Shown here piece after piece: positions 17,634-26,436 of a DNA stretch of 64,000 nt. Origin of the DNA: Yoonia sp035117555 (lineage in GTDB: Bacteria > Pseudomonadota > Alphaproteobacteria > Rhodobacterales > Rhodobacteraceae); the NCBI RefSeq assembly GCF_035117555.1, contig NZ_JAYKPK010000003.1:310001-374000 (forward strand), read 5' to 3'. A model generated the notes under the pieces. The model did not search any database. It saw only the letters and a list, made by a program, of their open reading frames with translations, and was not told the DNA's origin. Numbering within the stretch: position 1 is the first letter of the stretch; each line of letters starts with the position of its first letter. Position numbers and translations under genes: made by a program.

Positions 17634-18383
17634 ATGGTCAAAAAACCCACCACCAAGAATTCCTCCGGCCGCGGCCAGCGCGACCTGCATGTCAAGGTCA
17701 AGACGGCGCGTGGGCGCAAGCTGTCCTCGACCCAATGGTTGCAGCGCCAGCTGAACGATCCTTACGTGAAACGCGCCAAGATCGATGGCTATCGCGGGCG
17801 TGCGGCCTATAAGATATTGGAACTGGACGAAAAATATCGCTTTTTGGTGCCCGGCGCGCGGATCGTCGATCTGGGCTGTGCGCCCGGCGGATGGTTGCAG
17901 GTCGCGGTCAAACGCGCCAACGCTTTGGGGGAACGGACATCGAAAGCGCAAGGTTACGTGCTGGGCATCGACCTGCAAGAGGTCGATCCGATCCCCGGGG
18001 CCGAGATTTATCAGCTTGATTTCATGGCCGATGATGCAGATCAACAGGTCCGAGCATGGCTGGGTGGCAATGCCGATGTGGTGATGTCGGATATGGCGGC
18101 CTCCGCCTCTGGCCATAAACAGACCGATCACAACCGGATTATCGCGCTCTGTGAGGCGGCGGCCTATTTCGCCTTTGACGTGCTGAACGAAGGTGGCACC
18201 TTTGTCGCCAAGGTGCTGGCCGGCGGGGCAGAGGGCGATTTGCAGAAATTGCTGAAATCGCGCTTTACCAAGGTTGCGAATGTCAAACCACCGGCGTCGC
18301 GGTCGGATTCTTCAGAAAAATTCGTTGTGGCGACGGGGTTTAAAGGCCGCGATGTTGATGCGGGCGGCGATGCAGCACTTTGA
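17634..18383 (+). CDS. rlmE: 23S rRNA (uridine-2'-O)-methyltransferase RlmE (FtsJ)
   Basis: Cytoplasmic SAM-dependent 2'-O-methyltransferase of 249 residues that modifies U2552 in the A-loop of 23S rRNA, a late step of 50S assembly. It shows a basic N-terminal tail, YKILELDEKY, the SAM loop DLGCAPGGWLQVA (about 76-88), VMSDMAASASGHKQTDH and FVAKVLAGG, which carry the K-D-K-E catalytic set of the family. It follows the ppx-like gene, a conserved pairing in Rhodobacteraceae. The N-terminal 30 residues and C-terminal 20 are longer than in E. coli RlmE (209 aa). Confidence 0.92.
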   Translation: MVKKPTTKNSSGRGQRDLHVKVKTARGRKLSSTQWLQRQLNDPYVKRAKIDGYRGRAAYKILELDEKYRFLVPGARIVDLGCAPGGWLQVAVKRANALGERTSKAQGYVLGIDLQEVDPIPGAEIYQLDFMADDADQQVRAWLGGNADVVMSDMAASASGHKQTDHNRIIALCEAAAYFAFDVLNEGGTFVAKVLAGGAEGDLQKLLKSRFTKVANVKPPASRSDSSEKFVVATGFKGRDVDAGGDAAL

Positions 18384-18403
18384 GTATTTGGAGAAATAAG
18401 AAG
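18382..18403 (+). repeat. Short copy of the intergenic GGAGTATTT-type repeat
   Basis: GAGTATTTGGAGAAATAAG directly after the rlmE stop resembles the 3' half of the repeat at 20345-20379 (GGGAGTATTTTGGGAAAAAA). It lies between two converging genes, as do most members of this family in the window. Confidence 0.5.
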
Positions 18404-18417
18404 GTGCAGGCGGGGGG

Positions 18418-19014
18418 TTAACCCTGTCCTGCCTCCCAGATGCCGAATTCGGGGCTGCGCTTTTGTTGCAGATGCGCCAGCACATCGGGAGACAGCGTCA
18501 GGTCCATCGTGGGTGAGACGTTCTTTTGTTTCAGCGCCAGCGTGACGTTCAGCTTTTCTTCCAGAAAGCCGGTGATCTTGTCCCAGGCTTCATAGCGGAA
18601 CAGATGATCCGCACCGATATCGCCATCGTTGATCCGCAGGAACCTGTCCTGCGACCCGACATTGGCGAAAGGGGCGGGATCGCCCTTGCAATATTCCAGC
18701 ACGAAATCATCGAAAGTCACGCCGCGCGTGCTGTTCTCATGCCCGATCAGATCGTCGCGCGTGCGGTAACGATACCAGCTGCCCAGCCAATCAACGGGGT
18801 GGCGAACAATCGCCATGACCTCTGGCGTTTGACCGCCAGCCTGAATGAAAAACGGGCGCAAGAATCGTTTGTAGCGATAGCAGGGCGCATGTTTCAACTG
18901 CGGCGGATCGCGCAACACCATCGAGGCGCGCGGTGCCAAAGCGCCTTCCAAAGCGGTTGATCCGGTCTTGGGCACGGCCAGCAGAACAAGGTTTTCTTTC
19001 CAGAAAACAAGCAT
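18418..19014 (-). CDS. Sulfotransferase-family-like protein
   Basis: Soluble protein of 198 residues. VPKTGSTALEGAL (about 14-26) resembles the 5'-phosphosulfate-binding loop of PAPS-dependent sulfotransferases, and IVRHPVDWLGSWYRYR (about 88-103) the 3'-phosphate-binding region. The family transfers sulfate from PAPS to small molecules or glycans, but many Roseobacter members have no known substrate. It is divergent from recA with a 187-bp gap and stands alone in its transcription unit. It is shorter than typical sulfotransferases (about 250-300 aa), so some C-terminal elements may be absent. Confidence 0.65.
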   Translation of the reverse strand: MLVFWKENLVLLAVPKTGSTALEGALAPRASMVLRDPPQLKHAPCYRYKRFLRPFFIQAGGQTPEVMAIVRHPVDWLGSWYRYRTRDDLIGHENSTRGVTFDDFVLEYCKGDPAPFANVGSQDRFLRINDGDIGADHLFRYEAWDKITGFLEEKLNVTLALKQKNVSPTMDLTLSPDVLAHLQQKRSPEFGIWEAGQG

Positions 19015-19111
19015 TTACATAAACCCTTTACTCATCGGCGCCGTTTTTACGGCATAAACCGTTTCTTAACCACTGTCTGTTAGAAAGGAAGTTGCAAATA
19101 GATCTTGCAAT

Positions 19112-19126
19112 GTTCCTGTTTTGATC
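19112..19126. promoter_or_regulatory. Candidate LexA/SOS box 1 upstream of recA
   Basis: GTTCCTGTTTTGATC fits the alphaproteobacterial SOS box GTTC-N7-GTTC with one mismatch in the second half-site, and it keeps the T-rich middle common in this group. It lies 75 bp before the recA ATG. Confidence 0.5.
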
Positions 19127-19138
19127 TCATGTAGTATG

Positions 19139-19153
19139 GAACATAGGGCGAAC
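19139..19153. promoter_or_regulatory. Candidate LexA/SOS box 2 upstream of recA (perfect half-sites)
   Basis: GAACATAGGGCGAAC is a perfect GAAC-N7-GAAC direct repeat, the reverse form of the alphaproteobacterial LexA motif. It is centred 27 bp from box 1 and ends 48 bp before the recA ATG. Its spacer is less typical than that of box 1. Confidence 0.5.
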
Positions 19154-19201
19154 AAAGCTTTGATTGCCCCTTGGTTGGGCGCGTGGAATAAGGGCAGGGA
19201 A

Positions 19202-20281
19202 ATGGCAACGGCAGATCTTTTGAAAATGATGGACAAGAAAACCGCAGATAAGGAAAAGGCGCTGGAAAGCGCTTTGGCCCAGATCGAACGTCAGTTCGGC
19301 AAAGGCTCGATCATGAAATTGGGCGGCCAGAACCAGATGCCCGAGATTGAGGCGACATCGACCGGATCTTTGGGTCTCGACATTGCCTTGGGGATCGGTG
19401 GCTTGCCAAAAGGCCGCGTGATCGAGATTTACGGCCCGGAATCCTCGGGCAAGACGACGCTGACCCTCCATTCCATCGCGGAAGAGCAGAAAAAAGGTGG
19501 CATCTGCGCCTTTGTCGATGCCGAACATGCGCTGGACCCGCAATATGCCAAGAAATTGGGCGTGAACCTGGATGAATTGCTGATCTCGCAGCCTGACACG
19601 GGCGAACAAGCGCTGGAGATTGTCGATACTTTGGTCCGCTCCGGTGCCGTGTCGCTGGTGGTGGTCGATTCTGTTGCCGCCCTGACGCCCAAGTCAGAGC
19701 TTGAAGGCGATATGGGCGACAGTTCGGTCGGTGTGCATGCCCGCCTGATGAGCCAGGCGATGCGCAAACTGACCGGGTCGATTAACCGCTCTGGCTGTAT
19801 GGTGATTTTCATCAACCAGATCCGCATGAAGATCGGCGTGATGTTCGGCAGCCCCGAAACCACGACAGGCGGCAATGCGTTGAAATTCTACGCCTCGGTC
19901 CGGTTGGATATCCGCCGTATCGGCGCGATCAAGGACCGTGACGAAGTTGTCGGCAACGCGACCCGTGTGAAAGTGGTCAAGAACAAGGTGGCACCACCGT
20001 TCAAACAGGTGGAATTCGACATCATGTATGGCGAAGGCATTTCCAAGACAGGCGAATTGCTGGATCTGGGGGTCAAAGCCGGTGTGGTCGATAAATCCGG
20101 CGCATGGTTCAGCTATGGTGATGAACGGATCGGGCAGGGGCGTGAAAACTCCAAGGTCTTTCTCAAAGAAAACCCCAAGATCGCCAATGAGATCGAGGAT
20201 AAGATCCGTGCCGCCCATGGCCTTGATTTCGCGATGAGCGATTCAGACGGTCCGGCGGATGATGATCTGGTCGAAATGTAA
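19202..20281 (+). CDS. recA: Recombinase RecA
   Basis: DNA strand-exchange ATPase and LexA co-protease, 359 residues, the usual alphaproteobacterial length. It has Walker A GPESSGKT (78-85), VVVDSVAALTPKSELEGDMGD for Walker B and L1, and FINQIRMKIGVMFG before loop L2. The acidic C-terminal tail ends in GPADDDLVEM. The frame is open upstream to 19121, but the ATG at 19202 gives the standard N-terminus MATADLLKMMDKK with AGGGA ahead of it. Two SOS-like boxes precede the gene and an intrinsic terminator follows 3 bp after the stop, so it is a single-gene unit induced by DNA damage. Confidence 0.97.
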   Translation: MATADLLKMMDKKTADKEKALESALAQIERQFGKGSIMKLGGQNQMPEIEATSTGSLGLDIALGIGGLPKGRVIEIYGPESSGKTTLTLHSIAEEQKKGGICAFVDAEHALDPQYAKKLGVNLDELLISQPDTGEQALEIVDTLVRSGAVSLVVVDSVAALTPKSELEGDMGDSSVGVHARLMSQAMRKLTGSINRSGCMVIFINQIRMKIGVMFGSPETTTGGNALKFYASVRLDIRRIGAIKDRDEVVGNATRVKVVKNKVAPPFKQVEFDIMYGEGISKTGELLDLGVKAGVVDKSGAWFSYGDERIGQGRENSKVFLKENPKIANEIEDKIRAAHGLDFAMSDSDGPADDDLVEM

Positions 20282-20283
20282 GT

Positions 20284-20313
20284 AAAAGGGCGCGGGCTTG
20301 GTCCGCGCCTTTT
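20284..20313 (+). terminator. Rho-independent terminator of recA
   Basis: AAAAGGGCGCGG, loop GCTTGG, then TCCGCGCCTTTT forms a GC-rich stem with a closing T-run immediately after the recA stop. Confidence 0.8.
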
Positions 20314-20344
20314 GCTGCTGTTGGGAATGTGGCGTGGTTGCGCT

Positions 20345-20379
20345 GCCTCCGGCGGGAGTATTTTGGGAAAAAAGAAGAC
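20345..20379 (+). repeat. Intergenic repeat (GGCGGGAGTATTTTGGG type)
   Basis: GCCTCCGGCGGGAGTATTTT followed by GGGAAAAAAGAAGA, in the recA-alaS gap. The same theme (GC palindrome, GGGAGTAnTT, A-rich GAAGA tail) recurs at 41371 and, inverted, at 50905, and in weaker form at 18382 and 23455. Such elements are common in Rhodobacteraceae intergenic regions. Their function is not established to my knowledge. Confidence 0.65.
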
Positions 20380-20475
20380 GGGGTTTTCGAAGCGATCTTT
20401 GGTCTATTGGTGGACAGTGCCCGACTGCGCGGCTATCTCTGCTGCTGATCAAAGATTTTGCTGTGAAAGTGCGCC

Positions 20476-23130
20476 ATGACCAGCCTTGCTGATATCCGTT
20501 CTACCTTTCTGAATTATTTTGAAAAACAGGATCACCGGATCGTCCAGTCGAGCCCTCTGGTGCCGCGCAACGACCCGACCCTGATGTTCACCAATTCAGG
20601 CATGGTGCAGTTCAAGAACCTGTTCACCGGGGTCGAGACGCGCGATTATTCCCGCGCCACCACCAGCCAGAAATGCGTGCGCGCCGGGGGCAAGCATAAT
20701 GATCTGGATAATGTCGGCTATACCGCGCGCCACCATACGTTTTTCGAGATGCTGGGCAATTTCAGCTTTGGTGATTATTTCAAATCCGACGCGATCCCCT
20801 TTGCCTGGGAATTGCTGACCAAGGATTTCGGCATCGACAAAAACCGGCTGCTGACCACGGTTTACCATACTGATGACGAGGCATACGATCTGTGGCGCAA
20901 GATCGGCGTGCCGGAAGACCGGATTATCCGCATCCCCACCGATGATAATTTCTGGCGCATGGGCCCGACCGGCCCCTGCGGCCCCTGCACAGAGATTTTC
21001 TATGATCATGGCGACCATATCTGGGGCGGCCCTCCCGGTTCTGCCGAGGAAGACGGTGACCGGTTCATCGAGATATGGAATGTCGTTTTCATGCAGAACG
21101 AGCAATTCGAGGATGGGACGATGCGACCGCTCGACATGCAATCGATTGACACCGGCATGGGGCTGGAACGGATCGGTGCCTTGCTGCAAGGCAAGCATGA
21201 CAATTACGATACCGATGTGATGCGCGCCTTGATCGAGGCCTCGGCCCATGCGACCTCCTCTGACCCTGACGGGCCGGGCAATACCCATCACCGGGTGATC
21301 GCGGACCATCTGCGCTCCACCTCCTTCTTGATCGCCGAAGGTGTGCTGCCCTCGAACGAAGGCCGCGGATACGTTTTGCGGCGGATCATGCGCCGCGCAA
21401 TGCGCCACGCGCATTTGCTGGGCGCGAAAGACCCGGTCATGCACCGGCTGGTGCCTGCGCTGGTGCGGCAGATGGGCGAGGCCTATCCCGAACTCGGCCA
21501 AGGCCAGCGGTTGATCGAAGAAACGCTGATGAATGAAGAAATCCGCTTCAAACAGACGCTGGATCGCGGGCTGAAACTGCTCGATGATGAACTCTCAGGC
21601 CTGCCCGATGACGCGGCACTGCCCGGGGCGGCGGCGTTCAAACTCTATGACACCTACGGTTTCCCGCTCGATCTGACGCAGGACGCGCTGCGTGAAAAAG
21701 GCCGCGCGGTTGATACCGACGGTTTCGATGCGGCCATGGCTGAACAAAAGGCCAAGGCGCGTGCGGCATGGTCCGGCACCGGCGAGGCTGCGGATTCTGC
21801 GATCTGGTTCGATGTCGCCGATCAGGCCGGGGTCACTGATTTTCTGGGCTATGATTCACTCGACGTCGAAGGCCAGATCAAGGCGCTGGTCGCCGATGGT
21901 GCCATGGTGCAAGAGGCTGGTGGCGAGGTGCAGATCGTGCTGAACCAGACGTCCTTCTACGCCGAATCCGGCGGGCAGGTCGGCGATGCCGGGATTTTGC
22001 AGACTGACACTGGCACGGCGGCAATCACCGATACCAAAAAGGTCGCGGGCGTTTTCATCCATTTCGGCAAAGTTACCGAAGGCAGCATCTCTGTGGGGCA
22101 GGGTGCGGCCTTGCGCGTCGATCCTGCGCGCCGCGCGGCCATTCAGGCCAACCATTCCGCCACCCATCTGCTGAACGAGGCCTTGCGCGACGTGCTCGGC
22201 GATCATATCGCGCAGCGTGGGTCGCTGAATGCGCCTGATCGGCTGCGGTTCGATTTCAGCCATACCAAGGCGCTGAATGCCGCAGAATTGGCGCAGGTTG
22301 AACGCGATGTGAATGCGCTGATCCGCCAGAACAGCAAGGTCAGCACCCGGATCATGACCCCCGATGATGCCCGCGCCATGGGCGCACAAGCCTTGTTCGG
22401 CGAAAAATACGGCGACGAAGTCCGTGTCGTCTCGATGGGCCAGAAACCCGGCTCGGGCAAGGGGGCCGCTGGCGACACCTATTCGCTGGAACTCTGCGGC
22501 GGCACCCATGTGCGGCAATTGGGCGAAATCGGCGTCTTTGTGGCGCTTGGCGACACAGCCTCCAGCGCCGGTGTCCGCCGGATCGAGGCGTTGACCGGGC
22601 AGGCGGCGCTGGATTACCTGCGCGCGCAGGACCAGCGGCTGGCCGATGTGGCCTCGGCGCTGAAAACCCCTGCCAGCGACGTGGCCGGCAGGGTCAAGGC
22701 GCTGATGGACGAACGCCGCGCCCTGACGAATGAAATTGCACAATTGCGCCGCGATCTGGCGATGGGGGGCGGGGCCAAAGGCGCGGCAGCCACCGAAACC
22801 ATCAATGGCATTGCGCTTCAGGCGCAGGTGCTGTCCGGCGTGACGGGCAAGGATCTGCCATCCCTGATCGACGCGATCAAATCCGACATTGGCAGCGGCA
22901 TTGTCCTGCTGATCGCCGATACCGGCGACAAAGCGGCGGTCGCTGTCGGCGTCACCGCTGACCTGACCACCCGCATCTCTGCCGTGGATATCCTGCGCGC
23001 CGTGACCCCCGAACTCGGCGGCAAAGGTGGCGGTGGCCGTTCCGATATGGCGCAGGGCGGCGGGGCATCAGCCGCCAACGCCGATGCCGCCATCAAAGCC
23101 GCAAGAACACTTTTGGAGAATCTGTCATGA
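20476..23130 (+). CDS. alaS: Alanyl-tRNA synthetase
   Basis: Class II aminoacyl-tRNA synthetase charging tRNA-Ala, 884 residues, cytoplasmic. The N-terminal catalytic domain starts with RSTFLNYFEKQDHRIVQSSP and holds the class II motifs, followed by the tRNA-recognition helices. The editing domain carries the zinc ligands NHSATHLL (about 559) and CGGTH (about 674), and a DHHA1 C-terminal domain ends in a glycine-rich KGGGGRSDMAQGGG. It is full length (E. coli 876). The stop overlaps the ATG of the following DUF1330 gene by four bases, so the two are coupled. Confidence 0.97.
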   Translation: MTSLADIRSTFLNYFEKQDHRIVQSSPLVPRNDPTLMFTNSGMVQFKNLFTGVETRDYSRATTSQKCVRAGGKHNDLDNVGYTARHHTFFEMLGNFSFGDYFKSDAIPFAWELLTKDFGIDKNRLLTTVYHTDDEAYDLWRKIGVPEDRIIRIPTDDNFWRMGPTGPCGPCTEIFYDHGDHIWGGPPGSAEEDGDRFIEIWNVVFMQNEQFEDGTMRPLDMQSIDTGMGLERIGALLQGKHDNYDTDVMRALIEASAHATSSDPDGPGNTHHRVIADHLRSTSFLIAEGVLPSNEGRGYVLRRIMRRAMRHAHLLGAKDPVMHRLVPALVRQMGEAYPELGQGQRLIEETLMNEEIRFKQTLDRGLKLLDDELSGLPDDAALPGAAAFKLYDTYGFPLDLTQDALREKGRAVDTDGFDAAMAEQKAKARAAWSGTGEAADSAIWFDVADQAGVTDFLGYDSLDVEGQIKALVADGAMVQEAGGEVQIVLNQTSFYAESGGQVGDAGILQTDTGTAAITDTKKVAGVFIHFGKVTEGSISVGQGAALRVDPARRAAIQANHSATHLLNEALRDVLGDHIAQRGSLNAPDRLRFDFSHTKALNAAELAQVERDVNALIRQNSKVSTRIMTPDDARAMGAQALFGEKYGDEVRVVSMGQKPGSGKGAAGDTYSLELCGGTHVRQLGEIGVFVALGDTASSAGVRRIEALTGQAALDYLRAQDQRLADVASALKTPASDVAGRVKALMDERRALTNEIAQLRRDLAMGGGAKGAAATETINGIALQAQVLSGVTGKDLPSLIDAIKSDIGSGIVLLIADTGDKAAVAVGVTADLTTRISAVDILRAVTPELGGKGGGGRSDMAQGGGASAANADAAIKAARTLLENLS

Positions 23131-23414
23131 CCGCCCTCTGGATCGCCCATGTCACTGTCACGGATGAAACAGCCTATGGCGAATATGCCAAACGCGCCAC
23201 CGGGGCCATCGCCGATCACGGCGGTGTCTTCCTCGCCCGCGGTGGCAAATACGAACAATTGGAAGGGCCGGACCGGCCCCGCAACGTCGTGGTCCGCTTT
23301 CCCAGCCTGCAAGCCGCACATGATTGCTATCATTCCGCCGCCTATCAAGAGGCGCTGAGCTTTGCCAAAGGTGCCAGCCAACGAGAACTCTGCATCGTCG
23401 AAGAAATCGCATAA
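23127..23414 (+). CDS. DUF1330 domain protein
   Basis: Small soluble protein of 95 residues. LWIAHVTVTDETAYGEYAKRA, LARGGKYEQLEG and VVRFPSLQAAHDCYHSAAYQ are the typical motifs of the DUF1330 dimeric alpha-beta barrel family, which resembles small monooxygenases or stress proteins in fold. Its activity is unknown. Translation is coupled to alaS through an ATGA overlap. A strong terminator follows, so alaS-DUF1330 forms one unit. Confidence 0.85.
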   Translation: MTALWIAHVTVTDETAYGEYAKRATGAIADHGGVFLARGGKYEQLEGPDRPRNVVVRFPSLQAAHDCYHSAAYQEALSFAKGASQRELCIVEEIA

Positions 23415-23420
23415 CAAAGA

Positions 23421-23454
23421 AGGCGCGGAACCTCACAGTCCCGCGCCTTTTTTG
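23421..23454 (+). terminator. Rho-independent terminator of alaS-DUF1330
   Basis: AAGGCGCGGGA-like stem: AAGGCGCGGA, loop ACCTCACAG, TCCCGCGCCTT, followed by a run of Ts (23449-23454). It starts 6 bp after the DUF1330 stop. Confidence 0.85.
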
Positions 23455-23492
23455 ATCATCTTCCGAGTAAAAGTATCCCCGCGCGGCGCGCA
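23455..23492 (-). repeat. Intergenic repeat, divergent member
   Basis: On the minus strand this reads CCGCGCGGGGATACTTTT followed by ACTCGGAAGATGATC, which echoes the GCGGGAGTATTTTGGGAAAAAAGAAGA element at 20345. Part of it (TCATCTTCCGAG) also occurs at 13925-13936. It sits between the converging DUF1330 and typA genes. Confidence 0.45.
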
Positions 23493-23494
23493 TC

Positions 23495-23515
23495 CCGCTG
23501 ATGAAATCAGCGGGA
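23495..23515 (-). terminator. Hairpin after typA (possible terminator)
   Basis: CCCGCTGAT, loop GAA, ATCAGCGGG: a perfect 9-bp stem 7 bp beyond the typA stop. The T-rich tract on the minus strand comes only further on, so termination efficiency is uncertain. Confidence 0.45.
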
Positions 23516-23522
23516 CACAATA

Positions 23523-25340
23523 TCAGGCGCTGCGGGAATTCCGCTTGCGTTCGTTCGGGTCCAGGAACCGCTTGCGCAGCCGGATCGCGTTCGGCGTGAC
23601 TTCCACCAGCTCATCATCGTCGATATAGGCAATCGCCTGTTCCAGCGACATCGTCACCGGCGTGGTCAGGCGCACCGCCTCATCCGTGCCGGATGCGCGG
23701 ACGTTGGTCAGTTGCTTGCCCTTCAGCGGGTTCACTTCCAGATCATTGTCGCGGCTATGTTCGCCGATGATCATACCGGTATAGACAGCTTCCTGCGCGC
23801 CGATAAAGAACTTGCCGCGATCTTCCAGTTTCCACAAAGCATAGGCCACCGAAGTGCCGTTCTCCATCGAGATCAGAACACCCTGACGGCGGCCTTCGAT
23901 CTTGCCTTTGTAAGGCGCCCAGCCGTGGAACAAACGGTTCAGAATGCCCGAACCGCGCGTGTCGGTCAGGAATTCACCGTGATAGCCGATCAAGCCGCGC
24001 GATGGCACATGCGCGATAATCCGGGTTTTGCCGGCACCGGCAGGTTTCATCTCGACCAATTCGCCTTTGCGCGGGCCGGTCAGTTTTTCGACCACAGCGC
24101 CGGTATATTCGTCATCGACGTCAATCGTGGCTTCTTCGATGGGTTCGTGGCGGACACCGTCGATATCTTTGTAAATCACCTGCGGGCGGGAAATCGAAAG
24201 CTCGAACCCTTCACGGCGCATGTTTTCGATCAACACACCCATCTGCAATTCGCCACGGCCCGAGACCTCGAACGCATCGCCCATCGCGGTATCGGCGATC
24301 TTGATCGCAACATTGACTTCGGCTTCGCGCATCAGGCGTTCGCGGATCACGCGGCTTTGCACCTTTTTGCCATCGCGGCCCGCCAGCGGGCTATCGTTGA
24401 TGCCAAAGGTCACGGTGATGGTCGGCGGGTCAATCGGCTGCGCCGGGATCGGCACGTCGATGGACATGTCGCAGATCGTATCGGCCACGGTCGCCTTGGT
24501 CATGCCCGCCAGTGTCACGATATCGCCTGCCTCTGCCACATCAATCGGCTGTTGGCCCAAGCCCCGGAAGGCGAGGATTTTTGACACCCGGAATTGCTCC
24601 AGCTTGTCACCATTGCGCGACAGGGCTTTCACAGTTTCGCCTGCGCGCAAAGTGCCTGCCTCAACCCGACCGGTCAGAATACGGCCGATGAACGGGTCAG
24701 CGGACAGGGTGGTTGCCAGCATCTGGAACGGCTCATCCCGGCGGCTGATCTGCGCTGGCATCGGCACATGTTCCAGCACTTTGTCGAACAGCGCGGACAG
24801 ATCCTTGCGCGGACCATCCAATTGCTCATCACACCAGCCCGACCGGCCCGATGCATACATCACAGGGAAATCCAGCTGTTCATCGGTCGCTTCGAGTGCG
24901 GCAAAGAGGTCAAACACGTCATCGACGGCCTGATCAGGTTCACCGTCGGCCTTGTCGACTTTGTTCACCACAACGATGGGGCGCAGGCCCAGAGCCAGCG
25001 CCTTGGAGGTCACGAATTTCGTCTGTGGCATCGGGCCTTCGGCAGCATCGACCAGCAGGACGACACCATCGACCATCGACAGGATGCGTTCCACCTCACC
25101 ACCGAAATCGGCGTGGCCGGGGGTGTCGACGATATTGATCCGCGTACCTTTCCATTCGACAGAGGTACATTTGGCAAGGATCGTGATCCCGCGTTCGCGT
25201 TCGATGTCATTGCTGTCCATCGCGCGTTCGGTCGTCGCTTCGTTGTCGCGGTATACGCCGGATTGTTTCAAAAGTTCGTCGACAAGCGTTGTCTTGCCGT
25301 GGTCAACGTGCGCGATGATCGCGATATTGCGGATATCCAT
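23523..25340 (-). CDS. typA: Ribosome-associated translational GTPase TypA/BipA
   Basis: Translational GTPase of 605 residues that binds the ribosome and supports assembly and stress adaptation. The G domain shows AHVDHGKTTL (G1, about 10-19), ERERGITI (G2 region), DTPGHADFGGEVER (G3) and VVNKVDKADG (G4). The middle EF-Tu-like barrel and EF-G-like domains III/V follow, and the BipA-specific C-terminal region includes RGLIGYHGEFLTDTRGSG. It is full length. AAGGCAG precedes the ATG. It is a monocistronic minus-strand gene. Confidence 0.95.
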   Translation of the reverse strand: MDIRNIAIIAHVDHGKTTLVDELLKQSGVYRDNEATTERAMDSNDIERERGITILAKCTSVEWKGTRINIVDTPGHADFGGEVERILSMVDGVVLLVDAAEGPMPQTKFVTSKALALGLRPIVVVNKVDKADGEPDQAVDDVFDLFAALEATDEQLDFPVMYASGRSGWCDEQLDGPRKDLSALFDKVLEHVPMPAQISRRDEPFQMLATTLSADPFIGRILTGRVEAGTLRAGETVKALSRNGDKLEQFRVSKILAFRGLGQQPIDVAEAGDIVTLAGMTKATVADTICDMSIDVPIPAQPIDPPTITVTFGINDSPLAGRDGKKVQSRVIRERLMREAEVNVAIKIADTAMGDAFEVSGRGELQMGVLIENMRREGFELSISRPQVIYKDIDGVRHEPIEEATIDVDDEYTGAVVEKLTGPRKGELVEMKPAGAGKTRIIAHVPSRGLIGYHGEFLTDTRGSGILNRLFHGWAPYKGKIEGRRQGVLISMENGTSVAYALWKLEDRGKFFIGAQEAVYTGMIIGEHSRDNDLEVNPLKGKQLTNVRASGTDEAVRLTTPVTMSLEQAIAYIDDDELVEVTPNAIRLRKRFLDPNERKRNSRSA

Positions 25341-25419
25341 GGGTCTGCCTTATGGGAAATTTAACCGCGCGATACCGTGCAATCGCAGCAAATGCTACCC
25401 CCTAATCGTAAACATCCCG

Positions 25420-25755
25420 CTAGTGTGGCGAAGTCCGCGAGAAAAGATGGATCACAAGGATGCCGCCCAGGATCATGGAAATCCCGATCACGGCAGGCAG
25501 ATCAAGCCTTTGACCAAAGACCAGATAGCCGATGGCAGCGATCAGCACGATGCCCAACCCCGACCACATCGCATAGACGATCCCCACCGGCATCACCCGC
25601 AGGGTCTGCGCCAGCAGATAAAAGGAAATGCCATAGGCAATCACCACCAGCACAGAGGGCCAGAATTTGGTGAATTGCTGGCTGGCTTGCAGTGCTGTGG
25701 TGCCGATGGTTTCGGCGGCGATGGCAAGGATCAGAAAGATATAGTGAATGGGCAT
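25420..25755 (-). CDS. Small multidrug resistance (SMR/EmrE-type) transporter
   Basis: Inner-membrane protein of 111 residues with four predicted helices (about 2-22, 31-52, 58-78, 86-104). The membrane-embedded glutamate is at E15 in IAAETIGTTAL, equivalent to E14 of EmrE. The WSGLGIV motif and VFGQRLDLPAVIGI fit the EmrE branch exporting lipophilic cations in exchange for protons, rather than the guanidinium (Gdx) branch, though this split is not certain here. It starts 1 bp after the stop of the YitT gene, so the two membrane proteins are co-transcribed. Confidence 0.85.
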   Translation of the reverse strand: MPIHYIFLILAIAAETIGTTALQASQQFTKFWPSVLVVIAYGISFYLLAQTLRVMPVGIVYAMWSGLGIVLIAAIGYLVFGQRLDLPAVIGISMILGGILVIHLFSRTSPH

Positions 25756-25756
25756 G

Positions 25757-26368
25757 TCAGCGTCCGGTATAGCGGTCAGGGCGGTGGTTGGTGGCGATGA
25801 TCAGGTTTGCCACGACTGCCCCGGCCAGTGAATAGAGCACCAGATCGGGGGCGATGATCATGAAGGCCACTGCGAACAGGCACAGATCAAAGATCAATTG
25901 GGTGTAACCGGCGCGAAACCCGGTCCGGTCCTGAATGAACAGCGCCAGCACACCGATGCCGCCAAGGCTCGCCCCATGCCGGAACAGCACGATCAGGCCA
26001 AGGCCGGTGACAGCACCGACCAATACGGCGCCCAATAGCGGCTCCAATGTTTCGAACACGATCATCTGCGGAAAGGTTTCCGCCATCAGCGACAGCAACC
26101 CGACGCAAAGAAAACTCTTCAGCGTAAACCTTGGCCCCATCCGCATCCAGGCCAGCCAGTAAAACGGGATGTTCACACAGAAAAACACCACGCCAAAGGA
26201 CAGCCCCGTCGCATAGGACACCAGCACCGCCAGCCCAGCCGTCTGCCCGGTGATCAGCCCCAGATGCGTCAGCATCGTCACCCCCAGCGCGCAAAGGGCA
26301 GTGCCAAGCGCGAAGGCTTGCGCATCTTCGATCGGGGTATGGGCGGTGGGTAGGCCGGTTTGTGTCAT
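25757..26368 (-). CDS. YitT-family membrane protein
   Basis: Inner-membrane protein of 203 residues with about five hydrophobic helices. GLITGQTAGLAVLVSYATG and FRHGASLGGIGVLALF resemble the repeated glycine-rich membrane signature of the YitT/DUF161 family, whose transport or signalling role is not settled. It lacks a long C-terminal cytoplasmic DUF2179 domain. It is the first gene of a two-gene unit with the SMR transporter and lies downstream of the icd terminator, so it is probably transcribed from its own promoter in the icd-yitT gap. Confidence 0.75.
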   Translation of the reverse strand: MTQTGLPTAHTPIEDAQAFALGTALCALGVTMLTHLGLITGQTAGLAVLVSYATGLSFGVVFFCVNIPFYWLAWMRMGPRFTLKSFLCVGLLSLMAETFPQMIVFETLEPLLGAVLVGAVTGLGLIVLFRHGASLGGIGVLALFIQDRTGFRAGYTQLIFDLCLFAVAFMIIAPDLVLYSLAGAVVANLIIATNHRPDRYTGR

Positions 26369-26401
26369 GGAATTGCGCTACTAAAACCGCCGCAATCTGG
26401 C

Positions 26402-26432
26402 AAGCAAAAGGGGGGCCAGATGGCCCCCCTTT
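26402..26432 (-). terminator. Rho-independent terminator of icd
   Basis: AAAGGGGGGCC, loop of 4, GGCCCCCCTTT forms a perfect 11-bp stem 5 bp after the icd stop; on the minus strand it is followed by TTTTGC. This is a strong intrinsic terminator. Confidence 0.85.
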
Positions 26433-26436
26433 CATA

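Noticed and set aside
19121..19201. N-terminal extension of recA from 19121
   Set aside because: It would cover the SOS-like boxes and add 27 residues not found in RecA; the ATG at 19202 gives the standard start.
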